DNA from: Plesiomonas sp051652165
Lineage (GTDB): Bacteria; Pseudomonadota; Gammaproteobacteria; Enterobacterales; CAMTGL01
Direction of reading: 5' to 3'
DNA: 50,185 bases
Assembly: GCF_051652165.1 (NCBI RefSeq)
Contig: NZ_JBOFTR010000001.1
Location: forward strand, 1 to 50,185
Part shown: positions 8,386 through 16,822 of the stretch, piece by piece
Layout of the letters: each line of letters opens with the position of its first letter
How positions within the stretch are numbered: the first letter of the stretch is position 1
Program-made: the position numbers and the translations under genes
The notes under the pieces: generated by a model
Database searches by the model: none
Told to the model about the DNA's origin: nothing
What the model saw: the letters and a program-made list of their open reading frames with translations, nothing else

Positions 8386-8559
8386 AAATTAAAAATCTCT
8401 TATTAATCAATAGGAAAAAATCGGTGCAGGTATTATTACTGATACGATAAAACGATATCTCATCGACCTATTACGTGGATTAAAGAGAAAAAGACAGTAA
8501 AAAAATATACCGACGTGACAAGAAAGAGAGGCGGGGAAAATAAGCAGAGCAAACCTAAT

Positions 8560-8615
8560 GAGTAAAATAAACGCCCAATAATAGCTATCAGGCGTTATCA
8601 CTCATATAACCGTCG
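8560..8615 (-). terminator. grpE terminator
   Basis: On the minus strand AACGCC and GGCGTT form a stem around a 15-base loop and are followed by TTATTTTA. It lies about 30 bases past the grpE stop. The tail is interrupted, so strength is uncertain. Between here and the GlrR-type sites (about 8386-8560) nothing convincing is seen. Confidence 0.55.
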
Positions 8616-8627
8616 GATGACCCGATT

Positions 8628-9212
8628 TTATGCCTGTGTATCTACCGCATTACCACGCGATATCATCACCATGGCTGGACGAATTAAGCGGCCATTTAAG
8701 GTGTAACCTTTTTGCATCACCATCACCAGATGATTAGCCGGATAATCTGCAGACTCGACCATTCCCATTGCTTGATGTACATCAGGGTTAAATGCAGTTC
8801 CAATTTCACCTACAGCTTCAACACCAAACTTATTCATTGCGCTGTACAATGATTTTAGTGTCAATTCAACACCCTCCATCATCGCTGTCAGCTCTGGGTT
8901 TTGCTTATCAGCCAGCTCAACAGCACGCTCAAGGCTATCAATTACTGGCAGTAACTCATTAGCAAACTTCTCTAATGCAAATTTATGCGCTTTTTCTACA
9001 TCCTGCTCAGTACGGCGACGAATGTTATCCACTTCGGCACGGGCACGCAGCATTGCATCACGCTCGTTTGTTTTTGCCACCTCTAATGCCGATTCTAGCT
9101 CGGCAATCCGCGCATCACGTGCATCTACCACCTGCTCTACCTCTTGCTCAGGCAGATCAACCTGTGGATTTTCGGTGTTTTCAGTTTGGGTGTGATTATC
9201 TTGCTGGTTCAT
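8628..9212 (-). CDS. grpE: nucleotide exchange factor GrpE
   Basis: Exchange factor that releases ADP from DnaK in the DnaK-DnaJ-GrpE chaperone cycle. The protein is 194 residues from the ATG at 9212: an acidic N-terminus, a long coiled coil (about 35-80, including RARAEVDNIRRRTEQDVEKA), then the GrpE core with LLPVIDSLERA and the beta-domain motif VMQKGYTLNGRLIRPAMV. A longer frame opens at 9233, but 9212 follows GGAGATATT at correct spacing. The gene is divergent from nadK, as in E. coli, and has a clear heat-shock promoter. Confidence 0.97.
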   Translation of the reverse strand: MNQQDNHTQTENTENPQVDLPEQEVEQVVDARDARIAELESALEVAKTNERDAMLRARAEVDNIRRRTEQDVEKAHKFALEKFANELLPVIDSLERAVELADKQNPELTAMMEGVELTLKSLYSAMNKFGVEAVGEIGTAFNPDVHQAMGMVESADYPANHLVMVMQKGYTLNGRLIRPAMVMISRGNAVDTQA

Positions 9213-9253
9213 AATATCTCCGCGATTTAGCATTCAGGTCGCTAGTTAGCTTA

Positions 9254-9281
9254 TTATGGGGGCTAAAGCGGGTGATTCAAG
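9254..9281 (-). promoter_or_regulatory. sigma-32 heat-shock promoter of grpE
   Basis: The minus strand has a -35 CTTGAA (9276-9281) and a -10 CCCCATAA (9254-9261) separated by 14 bases, a near-ideal sigma-32 promoter. It lies about 45 bases upstream of the grpE start codon and matches the known heat-shock control of grpE. Confidence 0.88.
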
Positions 9282-9338
9282 AGTAAAATCCGTTCTATCC
9301 ATCACATCGCATCATTACAGCATGATAAAGGCAACGCC

Positions 9339-10220
9339 ATGAATCAAGGATTTAATTGTATCGGTCTCGTTGGTCGGCCACGTCATCAGACAGGGCTTAG
9401 TACACATGCAACCTTGTATCACTGGCTTACTGCCCAAGGCTATAACGTCTTACTTGAGCATCAAATCGTACAAGCACTACAGCTTCCGAATATCACCGGC
9501 GCAAGTCTTGCAGATATCGGACAGCAAGCAGATTTAGCCATTGTCATTGGCGGAGATGGCAATATGCTCGGTGCTGCACGCATTCTGGCCCGCTTTGATA
9601 TTGCGATGATCGGTGTTAACCGTGGCAATTTAGGGTTTTTAACTGATCTTGATCCTGACACCGTAAAAACACAACTCGGTGATGTACTGGCAGGCCGTTA
9701 TATCATAGAAGATCGTTTCTTACTTGAGGCGCAAGTTTTTCACGGCGATCGCGCTAAGCATGCCAGTAGTGCCATCAATGAAGCAGTGATCCATCCTGGC
9801 AAAGTCGCACACATGATAGAGTTTGAAGTCTATATTGATAACCGCTTTGCATTTGCCCAGCGTTCTGACGGTCTTATTATCTCAACCCCTACGGGATCAA
9901 CGGCATACTCACTGTCAGCCGGAGGCCCTATTTTAACCCCCAATCTTGATGCTATTACACTCGTACCAATGTTTCCTCACACTCTTTCGGCACGGCCACT
10001 GGTCATCGACAGCAACAGCCATATTCGCTTACGCTTCTCACAAAACACACATAGCCCACTTGAAGTAAGTTGTGACAGTCAGATTGCATTGCCTATCCAA
10101 CACGGTGACGAAGTCGTAATCAGTAAAAGCCCACATAAATTGCGACTGATTCATCCACAAGATTATAATTATTTTAATATCTTAAGTAACAAACTTGGCT
10201 GGTCAAAAAAATTATTTTAA
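9339..10220 (+). CDS. nadK: NAD kinase
   Basis: Phosphorylates NAD+ to NADP+. The 293-residue protein has the family motifs GGDGNML (in VIGGDGNMLGAAR), GNLGFLTDL, and TPTGSTAYSLSAGGP in the C-terminal all-beta domain. The start follows AAGG with good spacing. It is divergent from grpE and upstream of recN, the standard enterobacterial order grpE/nadK-recN-bamE. Confidence 0.97.
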   Translation: MNQGFNCIGLVGRPRHQTGLSTHATLYHWLTAQGYNVLLEHQIVQALQLPNITGASLADIGQQADLAIVIGGDGNMLGAARILARFDIAMIGVNRGNLGFLTDLDPDTVKTQLGDVLAGRYIIEDRFLLEAQVFHGDRAKHASSAINEAVIHPGKVAHMIEFEVYIDNRFAFAQRSDGLIISTPTGSTAYSLSAGGPILTPNLDAITLVPMFPHTLSARPLVIDSNSHIRLRFSQNTHSPLEVSCDSQIALPIQHGDEVVISKSPHKLRLIHPQDYNYFNILSNKLGWSKKLF

Positions 10221-10252
10221 ATCGAAATAACGCAGTACTGTCTCTGTACCTT

Positions 10253-10272
10253 TACTGTATGTAAAAGCAGTA
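10253..10272 (+). promoter_or_regulatory. LexA box 1 upstream of recN
   Basis: TACTGTATGTAAAAGCAGTA is close to the SOS consensus; its second half-site has GCAG instead of ACAG. It overlaps by position the first of the tandem LexA boxes found at E. coli recN. Confidence 0.75.
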
Positions 10273-10274
10273 TA

Positions 10275-10294
10275 TACTGTTCACATATACAGTC
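10275..10294 (+). promoter_or_regulatory. LexA box 2 upstream of recN
   Basis: TACTGTTCACATATACAGTC contains the perfect core CTGT-N8-ACAG. It begins three bases after box 1, about 26 bases before the recN start, reproducing the tandem arrangement of the strongly SOS-induced E. coli recN promoter. Confidence 0.88.
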
Positions 10295-10320
10295 ATGGAT
10301 ATTTACACAGAGGCTTACTG

Positions 10321-11982
10321 ATGCTGGCACACTTAACAATCACCAATTTTGCCATTGTTCGTGAACTCGCAATCGACTTTCATCATGGCATGACCACCGT
10401 TACCGGTGAAACCGGTGCCGGTAAATCAATTGCAATTGATGCTCTTGGCCTGTGTTTAGGTGATCGCGCAGAAGCTGCAATGGTGCGTACTGATGCTAAA
10501 CGTGCCGAAGTCTCTGCAACTTTTTTGTTGCAAGGCAACCCAAGTGCTCGCCGTTGGCTAGAAGACAACCAGCTTGATGAAAGCGATGAGTGTATTTTAC
10601 GGCGCGTGATCAGTGCTGATGGGCGTTCAAAAGCCTTTATTAATGGCACGCCTGTACCGGCCTCACAACTGCGTGAGCTCGGTCAGCAACTTATCCATAT
10701 CCACGGCCAGCATGCCCACCAACGGTTGCTTAAATCAGAATATCAACTTGCCCTACTCGATGCTTACGCAGGCCACCACAGCCTGTTAGATGATATGCGT
10801 AATGCTTACCAATTATGGCGCGAGCAAAAAAATGCCCTTAAGGCGTTTGAAAAAAACAAACTCGAACGTGAGGCTCGTTTACAACTGCTGCAATATCACG
10901 TCAAAGAACTTGATGATTTTAGCCTAGTAGAAGGTGAATTTGCCCAAATTGATGAAGAGTATAAACGATTATCAAATAGCGGAGAGTTGATTCAACGCAC
11001 TCAAGAGTCCTTACAAGTGCTTGATGAAGCCGATGAAGGCAATGTCTTAAGTCTACTTCGCCGCGCTCAACTACGCGTCAGTGAGTGCGCAGAGCTTGAT
11101 AGAAACATTGCACCACTAACATACATGCTTGATGAGGCTACAATTCAGATTCAAGAAGTGTGTGGAGAGTTGCGCCAATACCTTGATCGCCTCGACCTAG
11201 AGCCAGAGCGCCTACTTTATCTAGAACAACGTATCGCTAAAGCCATGCAACTGGCCCGTAAGCACCATATTCCCCCTGCAGAACTGCCAACATTACACCT
11301 TGAATACCACAATGAACTCGCCCTATTATTAGAACAAGAGGTTGATGGTGATCATGTTGAACAGCGTGAACGCCAATATTGGGCACTTATGCTCGAATCG
11401 GCAGAGAAACTCAGCCAAAGTCGCCAACGGTATGCCAATGATCTAGCACGTTTAATTACCCAAAGCATGGCTGAATTATCCATGGAGAATGGCCGTTTTT
11501 TCATTGAGATCCACAGCAATGAGCAACGTCTAACACCACTTGGTTTTGATCAGATTGATTTTACAGTGACCACTAACCCCGGCCAGCCAGCACAACCGCT
11601 CGGCAAAGTCGCTTCTGGAGGGGAGTTATCGCGTATTTCACTGGCAGTTCAAGTGATCACTGCAAAAAAAGTGGATACGCCAAGCCTTATTTTTGATGAG
11701 GTCGATGTTGGTATCAGTGGACCAACCGCGACAGTCGTTGGCAAATTATTACGACAATTAGGGGAATCAACCCAAGTTTTATGTGTCACACATCTACCAC
11801 AAGTTGCAGGTTGCGGACATAACCACTATTTTGTGAGTAAATACACTGATGGGCAAATGACAGAAACCCATATGGCACTGCTAAATCAAGACGATCGAGT
11901 AAACGAGCTTGCCCGTTTGCTTGGTGGCAGCCAAATCACAGAGAACACGCTTGCCAACGCGCGTGAGCTATTAGCAGCGTGA
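10321..11982 (+). CDS. recN: DNA repair protein RecN
   Basis: SMC-like ATPase used in double-strand-break repair. It is 553 residues with an N-terminal Walker A loop (GETGAGKSIAIDAL), a central coiled-coil region (about 155-360), the ABC signature ASGGELSRISLAVQ, Walker B IFDEVDVGISG, and the HxxQVA switch (THLPQVAGCGH). The first residues MLAHLTITNFAIVREL match E. coli RecN, fixing the start. Two LexA boxes overlap the promoter, so induction by DNA damage is expected. Confidence 0.97.
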   Translation: MLAHLTITNFAIVRELAIDFHHGMTTVTGETGAGKSIAIDALGLCLGDRAEAAMVRTDAKRAEVSATFLLQGNPSARRWLEDNQLDESDECILRRVISADGRSKAFINGTPVPASQLRELGQQLIHIHGQHAHQRLLKSEYQLALLDAYAGHHSLLDDMRNAYQLWREQKNALKAFEKNKLEREARLQLLQYHVKELDDFSLVEGEFAQIDEEYKRLSNSGELIQRTQESLQVLDEADEGNVLSLLRRAQLRVSECAELDRNIAPLTYMLDEATIQIQEVCGELRQYLDRLDLEPERLLYLEQRIAKAMQLARKHHIPPAELPTLHLEYHNELALLLEQEVDGDHVEQRERQYWALMLESAEKLSQSRQRYANDLARLITQSMAELSMENGRFFIEIHSNEQRLTPLGFDQIDFTVTTNPGQPAQPLGKVASGGELSRISLAVQVITAKKVDTPSLIFDEVDVGISGPTATVVGKLLRQLGESTQVLCVTHLPQVAGCGHNHYFVSKYTDGQMTETHMALLNQDDRVNELARLLGGSQITENTLANARELLAA

Positions 11983-12073
11983 TCTAGACATACAGATTAC
12001 ATATCTGTTTTTACTTTGGCGCGAGTGTTGATTATTATCAGTAATAATTCGTTTACAGGAACACAGACTGACT

Positions 12074-12430
12074 ATGCGCTGTAAAACACTCACTGCGGCA
12101 TGTTTACTGGTGATGCTCACCGCCGGATGCTCTACGGTAGATAAAGTGGTTTATCGAATCAATGTAGATCAAGGAAACTACTTAGAGCAAAAAAATGTCT
12201 CTCAGCTTCGGCAGGGAATGACTAAAGATCAAGTACTGTACCTACTCGGTACACCATTATTGACCGATCCTTTTGGCAGTGATACTTGGTATTATGTTTT
12301 CCGCCAGCAAAAAGGGCATGAAAACCCAACTCAGCAAACGTTAGTGTTAACCTTTGATGGTCAAGGGCAACTGGGCAGCATTAAAAATCAAGAGAAGTTG
12401 CCAGAAGAGTTAGCTCAACAAGCGGGTTAA
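12074..12430 (+). CDS. bamE: outer-membrane assembly lipoprotein BamE
   Basis: Small lipoprotein of the BAM complex that inserts beta-barrel proteins into the outer membrane. The 118-residue precursor has a signal peptide ending in LTAGC, giving an acylated Cys at residue 19. The conserved SmpA/OmlA core follows: NYLEQKNVSQLRQGMTKDQV and LLGTPLLTDPFGSDTWYYVF. It lies downstream of recN as in E. coli, with its own upstream gap of about 90 bases. It is the last host gene before the prophage. Confidence 0.96.
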   Translation: MRCKTLTAACLLVMLTAGCSTVDKVVYRINVDQGNYLEQKNVSQLRQGMTKDQVLYLLGTPLLTDPFGSDTWYYVFRQQKGHENPTQQTLVLTFDGQGQLGSIKNQEKLPEELAQQAG

Positions 12431-12747
12431 CTTCAGCTATCAACAGTACATTTTCAATGCCTTTGTCACCACGCTACTCTGCGTATTCGCAAAGGCATTA
12501 TTAAGTTTTTTTCCTTTTTTCACGCTGCATGACTGATTTAATTATCTGTTTTTACCGATTGTGCACTCTTACACACTATCCTCCCTGACTTTGCATTCCC
12601 AGATACTCAAGATCGAGTAAGATCCCACGGATCTTCAATAGTGAATAACGATTTTGTTGTTTCCTATTTTATTTGCTCACAACCGCTCGCGCAGAACTAC
12701 AACCTGTTGTTGATTTGGTCTCTCAATATCTCGTATAAACCAAACAA
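12431..12747. other. intergenic region between bamE and the old ssrA terminator
   Basis: No credible coding frame. A perfect 7-bp hairpin AAGATCC/GGATCTT (12619-12635) is present but has no U tract. A 64-residue frame crossing 12641-12835 overlaps the ssrA terminator and the ssrA remnant and is not believed. Confidence 0.5.
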
Positions 12748-12778
12748 AAAGCCCCGAGACCAATGGCCTCGGGGCTTT
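12748..12778 (-). terminator. original ssrA terminator, displaced by the prophage
   Basis: AAAGCCCCGAG (12748-12758) pairs perfectly with CTCGGGGCTTT (12768-12778), an 11-bp stem followed on the minus strand by TTTTTG. It is a strong intrinsic terminator lying just past the left copy of the ssrA 3' end. Integration has separated it from the functional ssrA gene about 35 kb away. Confidence 0.85.
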
Positions 12779-12810
12779 CAGATAACGTTATCGAACGTTT
12801 TCGTATACGA

Positions 12811-12858
12811 ATTTGGTGGAGCTGGCGGGAGTTGAACCCGCGTCCGAAATTACTACAC
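12811..12858 (-). repeat. attL: 48-bp copy of the ssrA 3' end
   Basis: This stretch is identical over 48 bp to 47625-47672, which is the 3' end of the intact ssrA gene. It encodes the T-arm and acceptor end of the tmRNA (…GCCAGCTCCACCA on the minus strand). Identity ends on the left at 12811 and on the right after TACTACAC. It is the chromosomal remnant left when the phage entered ssrA. Confidence 0.95.
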
Positions 12859-12954
12859 AGTTTAAACAACACAGGATACACTGAAATTATCATTATTAAT
12901 CAATGCCTTGGTTAATATCGCATCACTGTTTGTTTATACAGGTTTATATGTTGC

Positions 12955-12973
12955 GTCGCCATATTTGCCGCCA
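12955..12973. repeat. possible integrase arm-type site, left
   Basis: GTCGCCATATTTGCCGCCA lies between attL and the integrase stop codon. A near copy, GTCGCCAATTTGCCGCCA, lies at 47563-47580 beside attR. The pair flank the two att cores in the way arm-type (P and P') integrase sites would. This is inferred from position and repetition only. Confidence 0.45.
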
Positions 12974-14002
12974 TTACTTACGTTGCCAATTGAGGTTTGC
13001 TAATGGGTTTTTTGTAGTCGCATCCTCTAAATGTTCAGGCGCAAAATGTGCGTAAACCATTGTCATTTTTATGTCCGCATGACCTAAAATGTCACGTAAT
13101 ACTAATATATTTCCGCCGTTCATCATGAAGTGACTTGCAAATGTATGGCGTAAAACATGAGTGCACTGACCTTCAGGCAATACAATACCTGCGCGTTTTA
13201 CTGCTCGTTCAAACGCCTTTCGGCATGGAGTAAACAATTTGCCTCTGTTGTGTGGCATTTCATCGTATAGTTCACTTGTTATTGGGACAGTCCGATTTTT
13301 TTTCCCTTTTGTTTTTATATAAGTGATCCGATATTTAGATACCTGTTGCCCTTCCAATGTTTCAGCTTCACTCCATCGAGCACCAGTTGATAGGCAAATC
13401 TTAGCGACCATAAGTAAATGAGGATTAGTAGACTCAGCACAAGAATCTAGAAGGCGTTTTATTTCTAAGTTCTCTAAAAAAGTTAATTCGCTTTCATGAA
13501 TTTTGAATAACGGTAAACCACTGAGTGGATTTGGAGGAGACCAATGCCCAAGCTTTTTTAACGTTCCAAACACTGCCGATAGATTTAACTGCTCAAGATT
13601 GACTGTACGTGGTTTAACTTTCCCAAGTAATACCCCTTCTTCTGTCTTTAACTCCCCATTGAGTCTTTTTTCTCTGTACTTCGAAAAGTCAGCGGCAGAA
13701 AACTGAACAGCCAATGGATTGTTTAATCCATCACAGATGATTTTTAATTTAGCATTCATCCGCTTAGGATCTGCTAACGTTTGGCCGTAAAGGGAGTCCC
13801 ACGTTTTGATGAGATCAGACAGTTTACGTCGATCTGCTTTTTCACCCATCCACGGTTTATTGTCAGCTTCTTCCATTGTGAAGCTTTCAAATGCTAACGC
13901 TTCCCCTTTCGTTGCAAATTGTTTTCTAACTCTTTTGCCATCACGCCCATTTGGGTAACACTCACAGATCCATTTACCCGCAGCTGTTTTCCTTACCGAC
14001 AT
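12974..14002 (-). CDS. int: tyrosine integrase, P2 type
   Basis: Site-specific recombinase that inserts and excises the prophage at ssrA. The 342-residue protein has an N-terminal arm-binding domain, a core-binding domain (about 60-150), and the tyrosine recombinase catalytic domain with R209 (TGARWSEAETL), H282-x-x-R285 (HVLRHTFASHFM), H308 (LGHAD) and nucleophile Y317 (MVYAHF). All catalytic residues are present. The gene lies against attL and is transcribed toward it, as in P2 and 186. The neighbouring cox-like gene would direct excision. Confidence 0.95.
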   Translation of the reverse strand: MSVRKTAAGKWICECYPNGRDGKRVRKQFATKGEALAFESFTMEEADNKPWMGEKADRRKLSDLIKTWDSLYGQTLADPKRMNAKLKIICDGLNNPLAVQFSAADFSKYREKRLNGELKTEEGVLLGKVKPRTVNLEQLNLSAVFGTLKKLGHWSPPNPLSGLPLFKIHESELTFLENLEIKRLLDSCAESTNPHLLMVAKICLSTGARWSEAETLEGQQVSKYRITYIKTKGKKNRTVPITSELYDEMPHNRGKLFTPCRKAFERAVKRAGIVLPEGQCTHVLRHTFASHFMMNGGNILVLRDILGHADIKMTMVYAHFAPEHLEDATTKNPLANLNWQRK

Positions 14003-14032
14003 AGATGATTAATTCCCTGTCATTATAAAAAC

Positions 14033-14986
14033 CTACCGAGTTACAGAGTAATTGGAACTCATTAGGCTTTGCCAATGCTCTTCACTAATAATTTTTAGAT
14101 CAATGCCTTTGTTGTCACGATAATCAATAGCCTGTTCTATCTTTCTGCCAAAGCTCTGAAACTTCCAATCTCTAGAACTGAATGCGCCAATAATTAAGTA
14201 GTCTAGATCTTGTGTAATATTATCAACAATCTGACAACCACACTTTATAAGCTCACTTTCGCATTGTTTACGAGAGCCATATAAAAACTTACCTGTTAAG
14301 CATACTTTACTATTTTCCGCATTAAACTCGTCAATAAAGTCGACTGGTGATGTTGTTGAATACCCATCTACTACCCCCTCTGAAATGTTAGAGCCAGTAA
14401 AAGCAGTGATTTCTTGTAATAAGAGAAATCTTTCTTCATCAGTAATGACTCCATCGCTAAGTATAGACTTCACCAACATGTATAAACTCTTGCCAGGATA
14501 ATTACTTTTTAAAGCTGCATTGGTAGACAAAAACCAGTTTAAATATTTAATTTCATCATTATTCAAATGATAGTCAGAGGCCATCCCTTTGCAAAGCCCC
14601 TCTAACAAGTGCTTATCTGAATCAATCGAATACAAATCAATATTCGGAACATCCATCAAGCCTCGTTGCATTTCATGCAATAGAACTTTTAATTCAGTTA
14701 ATTCATTTTTTTCAACAACACCATCTGCAAGAATATCAGCGATTTTTGCTCTAATACAATTGACAAAGTAATTTTCTGAAAGAATATCAGACTCCATTAA
14801 CCACGTATCAAGAAAAATCATTTCTGTTGCGATTATTTTTCCATCGCAAACTATGCCTTCAATAATATTGATTAAATTAGCAATGGCTTTATTTCTATTG
14901 TTTGAGTAATTAAAAGCACTAAATTTATCCATTTCAAAAACCCTTACTTTATCCATGTTATTTGAATTTTGAATAGAGAAAAGCAT
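14033..14986 (-). CDS. BRCT-domain protein with TerB-like N-terminal half
   Basis: 317 residues. The C-terminal part (about 225-310) has the BRCT pattern: KVCLTGKFLYGSRKQCESEL, a hydrophobic DYLIIGA strand and a final EEHW helix. The N-terminal half (about 25-200) consists of repeated acidic helices, with pairs such as DGKIIATE, DGVVEKNE and DGVITDEE that recall TerB-like alpha-helical domains. It lies between the integrase and CI genes, is AT-rich, and is not a core P2 gene, so it is probably expressed from the lysogen. Function is unknown; a role in DNA-damage or invading-DNA recognition would be a guess. A second BRCT protein lies at the other end of the prophage. Confidence 0.75.
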   Translation of the reverse strand: MLFSIQNSNNMDKVRVFEMDKFSAFNYSNNRNKAIANLINIIEGIVCDGKIIATEMIFLDTWLMESDILSENYFVNCIRAKIADILADGVVEKNELTELKVLLHEMQRGLMDVPNIDLYSIDSDKHLLEGLCKGMASDYHLNNDEIKYLNWFLSTNAALKSNYPGKSLYMLVKSILSDGVITDEERFLLLQEITAFTGSNISEGVVDGYSTTSPVDFIDEFNAENSKVCLTGKFLYGSRKQCESELIKCGCQIVDNITQDLDYLIIGAFSSRDWKFQSFGRKIEQAIDYRDNKGIDLKIISEEHWQSLMSSNYSVTR

Positions 14987-14998
14987 ACCGTTTGTTTA

Positions 14999-15550
14999 TT
15001 ACTTCTGTGAAACTAAAGCTTGAGTGAATTTAGATAAACCGGAATTATCACCATCACGATAGCAACACTTATCAAACTGCTCACTCCAAGCACCGCTGGA
15101 TGTCATCAGTTGCTCTATGTTGTGAATATTTCCATACTTCAGTAGTAAGTTAGCAGCCTGTGTTTTAGTGATGGAAAATTCAAATTGATCAGAGGGTAAA
15201 TACTCCATGCTACGAGTTTTAGTGTTGATAAGTAATGGTAAAACTGTAACGGTTACACTTTGTGCAGGAGTCTGATACAACGTTCGATAGGCAGCATATA
15301 CCGCTGCTTTTTCTGAATCGTATTTTAAACCGTAACCAGTCATAGTCCGAGGTGAAATCTGGATATGAAGGGGGTTCTCAGATAATACCTTAAACGATGG
15401 GTAATCAACGCCGTCAACGTTGTAAGTAGGGTAATCGTTGTACTCGTCAATGAGTTTTGATATGTGCTTATACTGAACTGTAGCTGCTGATGCAAAAAAC
15501 GATGTTATAAACAACATTGCACATGCTACTAGCTGTATTTTCTTATTCAT
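14999..15550 (-). CDS. exported hypothetical protein
   Basis: 183 residues from the ATG at 15550, which follows CAGGAAA; a longer frame opens at 15601 but overlaps the repressor. The first 23 residues (MNKKIQLVACAMLFITSFFA) form a Sec signal peptide with an SAA cleavage region. The mature part has no recognised motif; it contains two adjacent cysteines near the C-terminus (KCCYRDGDN). It lies just downstream of the CI gene on the same strand, so it may be expressed in lysogens as a conversion gene. Function not recognised. Confidence 0.7.
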   Translation of the reverse strand: MNKKIQLVACAMLFITSFFASAATVQYKHISKLIDEYNDYPTYNVDGVDYPSFKVLSENPLHIQISPRTMTGYGLKYDSEKAAVYAAYRTLYQTPAQSVTVTVLPLLINTKTRSMEYLPSDQFEFSITKTQAANLLLKYGNIHNIEQLMTSSGAWSEQFDKCCYRDGDNSGLSKFTQALVSQK

Positions 15551-15563
15551 GAATAATTTCCTG

Positions 15564-16160
15564 TTATTCCATAAATTCTGTTTTGCTAATAACTTTGCCA
15601 AGTAGCTTTATCTCAGCAACTGCGCACTCAAAAGATGCTTTACCATTCTCAATACGAACGCGCCCACCAGGGAAACGATATAGCTCGCGAACACTAACTA
15701 ACCCATCAAACTCTATGAGCCACAATCCATCGTTAATCTCACCATCAAAATGCTCAACCACGTATCGCTGCTTTTCAAATGTAATGAAGAACGGTGATTT
15801 GAGATTTTGTGGCAATAGACTTACGTCAACATGAACCCAATCTGCAGATGACACATTCCCATTTGAGATTACTTTATGTTCCAATCTGAGGTTATTCATA
15901 TCCCCTTTGTTTGCAAAGATAGGGCCTTGACCAAAAGTAAGCCACTCCAACGCTGCATTTGTTTCCATTGCACAAATAAGAACCCAGTCAGCAGGGAAGT
16001 TTCCACGCGCAATACGGTTTGCCATAGTGCTCTGGGACACGCTGAGGTGATTACATAATGTAAGTCTTGAGGTAAAACCATAGGCTGCCATGATGCGATC
16101 TATAGGCTCTTTCCCTCCTTCAGGAAGTCGCACTGGTTTACGATTAGTAAAATTAACCAT
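15564..16160 (-). CDS. cI: CI-type lysogeny repressor (186 family)
   Basis: Maintains lysogeny by repressing the early lytic promoter. It is 198 residues from ATG 16160, which follows GGAACAG; an upstream TTG at 16172 is less likely. The N-terminal helix-turn-helix (DRIMAAYGFTSRLTLCNHLS...STMANRIARG) and the C-terminal oligomerisation domain (DGLWLIEFDGLVSVREL, then FECAVAEIKLLGKVI) align with the repressor of coliphage 186. The 186 type is not cleaved in SOS but is inactivated by the antirepressor Tum. A LexA-controlled candidate for that role lies at 21722. Confidence 0.92.
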   Translation of the reverse strand: MVNFTNRKPVRLPEGGKEPIDRIMAAYGFTSRLTLCNHLSVSQSTMANRIARGNFPADWVLICAMETNAALEWLTFGQGPIFANKGDMNNLRLEHKVISNGNVSSADWVHVDVSLLPQNLKSPFFITFEKQRYVVEHFDGEINDGLWLIEFDGLVSVRELYRFPGGRVRIENGKASFECAVAEIKLLGKVISKTEFME

Positions 16161-16172
16161 TGACTGTTCCAA

Positions 16173-16271
16173 TTGAGTTCCTTAATATTTACGTATCGTA
16201 AGTTAAGCGTGTAATATTGTTGTATGGTGATTAATAGCGAGTTAATTACCTAAACTGAGGAATAGTGCATC
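16173..16271. promoter_or_regulatory. lysogenic/lytic switch region
   Basis: The 100-base gap between divergent cI and cox-like genes should hold the repressor promoter, early promoter and operators. A palindrome TTACG-TAT-CGTAA (16189-16201) and a related half-site in GCGTGTAA (16207-16214) are candidate CI or Cox operators. Individual promoters cannot be fixed with confidence. Confidence 0.5.
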
Positions 16272-16508
16272 ATGAACCGTAATTTTTCAATGCGCCCAAG
16301 CATCAATCTTGTGGTCTCTGAACCCTTTGTCACTCTAGATGAGTTCTGCCGTAGAACCGGTTACAAGCCATCCTATGCCCGCCAAATGATTCGAGAGAAT
16401 CGCCTGCCAATCCGAAAGAAAGCCGGAGTTAATAGTCTGGTTGAAGTAAACATGTTTGCCCTAACCATAGAAGCAGCATCTGGTTACGTAGTGGAAATGC
16501 AAGCTTGA
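16272..16508 (+). CDS. Cox/Apl-like excisionase and early regulator
   Basis: 78 residues with a small helix-turn-helix of the excisionase type (VTLDEFCRRTGYKPSYARQMIRENRLP) followed by a short beta segment. It is the first gene of the rightward early operon opposite cI, the position of P2 cox and 186 apl. These proteins act both as directionality factors for the integrase and as repressors at the switch. The exact orthology (Cox versus Apl) cannot be decided by eye. Confidence 0.8.
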   Translation: MNRNFSMRPSINLVVSEPFVTLDEFCRRTGYKPSYARQMIRENRLPIRKKAGVNSLVEVNMFALTIEAASGYVVEMQA

Positions 16509-16515
16509 TAAATTC

Positions 16516-16547
16516 CATTTTGAGATACAAAGGAAGTGAACACCATG
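16516..16547 (+). repeat. translation-leader repeat, copy A
   Basis: The 32 bases ending in the start codon at 16545 are 29/32 identical to 16791-16822, which end in the cII start codon. Both contain AGGAAG or GAGGAAG as the ribosome site. The repeat points to a tandem gene duplication or to a shared translational control site. Confidence 0.75.
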
Positions 16548-16787
16548 ACCACTAAAATTTCAGTTCGTATACCTAGTGCACTCGTTTCCCCATCTGAGTT
16601 TGCAAAGCTAGAAGGGATTTCTCGTAACACTGTCTACGCTTGGTGCTGCCGCGGAAAGCTGGCGAAGTACATGCAACCAAAGGTAAATGGTCGTTCCCGT
16701 ACACAAATTTACTACGCAAAGTACAAACTGAATCAAATGTCTGAATCACTAGGGCACTCTAATTTTGATGTTCTAATTGGCGATTGA
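16545..16787 (+). CDS. small helix-turn-helix regulator
   Basis: 80 residues from the ATG at 16545 (a GTG at 16536 overlaps the AGGAAG ribosome site and is rejected). The core LVSPSEFAKLEGISRNTVYAW is a MerR/excisionase-like helix-turn-helix, resembling the preceding cox-like protein. Two such genes in tandem suggest that one acts as excisionase and the other as a switch regulator. It starts behind a leader repeated upstream of cII. Confidence 0.7.
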   Translation: MTTKISVRIPSALVSPSEFAKLEGISRNTVYAWCCRGKLAKYMQPKVNGRSRTQIYYAKYKLNQMSESLGHSNFDVLIGD

Positions 16788-16790
16788 TTT

Positions 16791-16822
16791 CATTTTGAGA
16801 CACAGAGGAAGTGAACACTATG
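16791..16822 (+). repeat. translation-leader repeat, copy B
   Basis: Second copy of the 32-base leader described at 16516-16547, here ending in the cII start codon. Three substitutions distinguish the copies and there is no gap. Confidence 0.75.

Noticed and set aside
8407..8601. 64-codon minus-strand frame between GlmY control region and grpE
   Set aside because: Cys/Phe-rich sequence with no ribosome site, overlapping the grpE terminator; looks like chance in AT-rich DNA.
12641..12835. 64-codon plus-strand frame right of bamE
   Set aside because: It runs through the ssrA terminator and the tmRNA remnant, which explain the sequence better.
12811..12858. Second tmRNA gene
   Set aside because: Only the 3'-terminal 48 bases are present; no tag frame or 5' half exists nearby. 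It is the att duplication.
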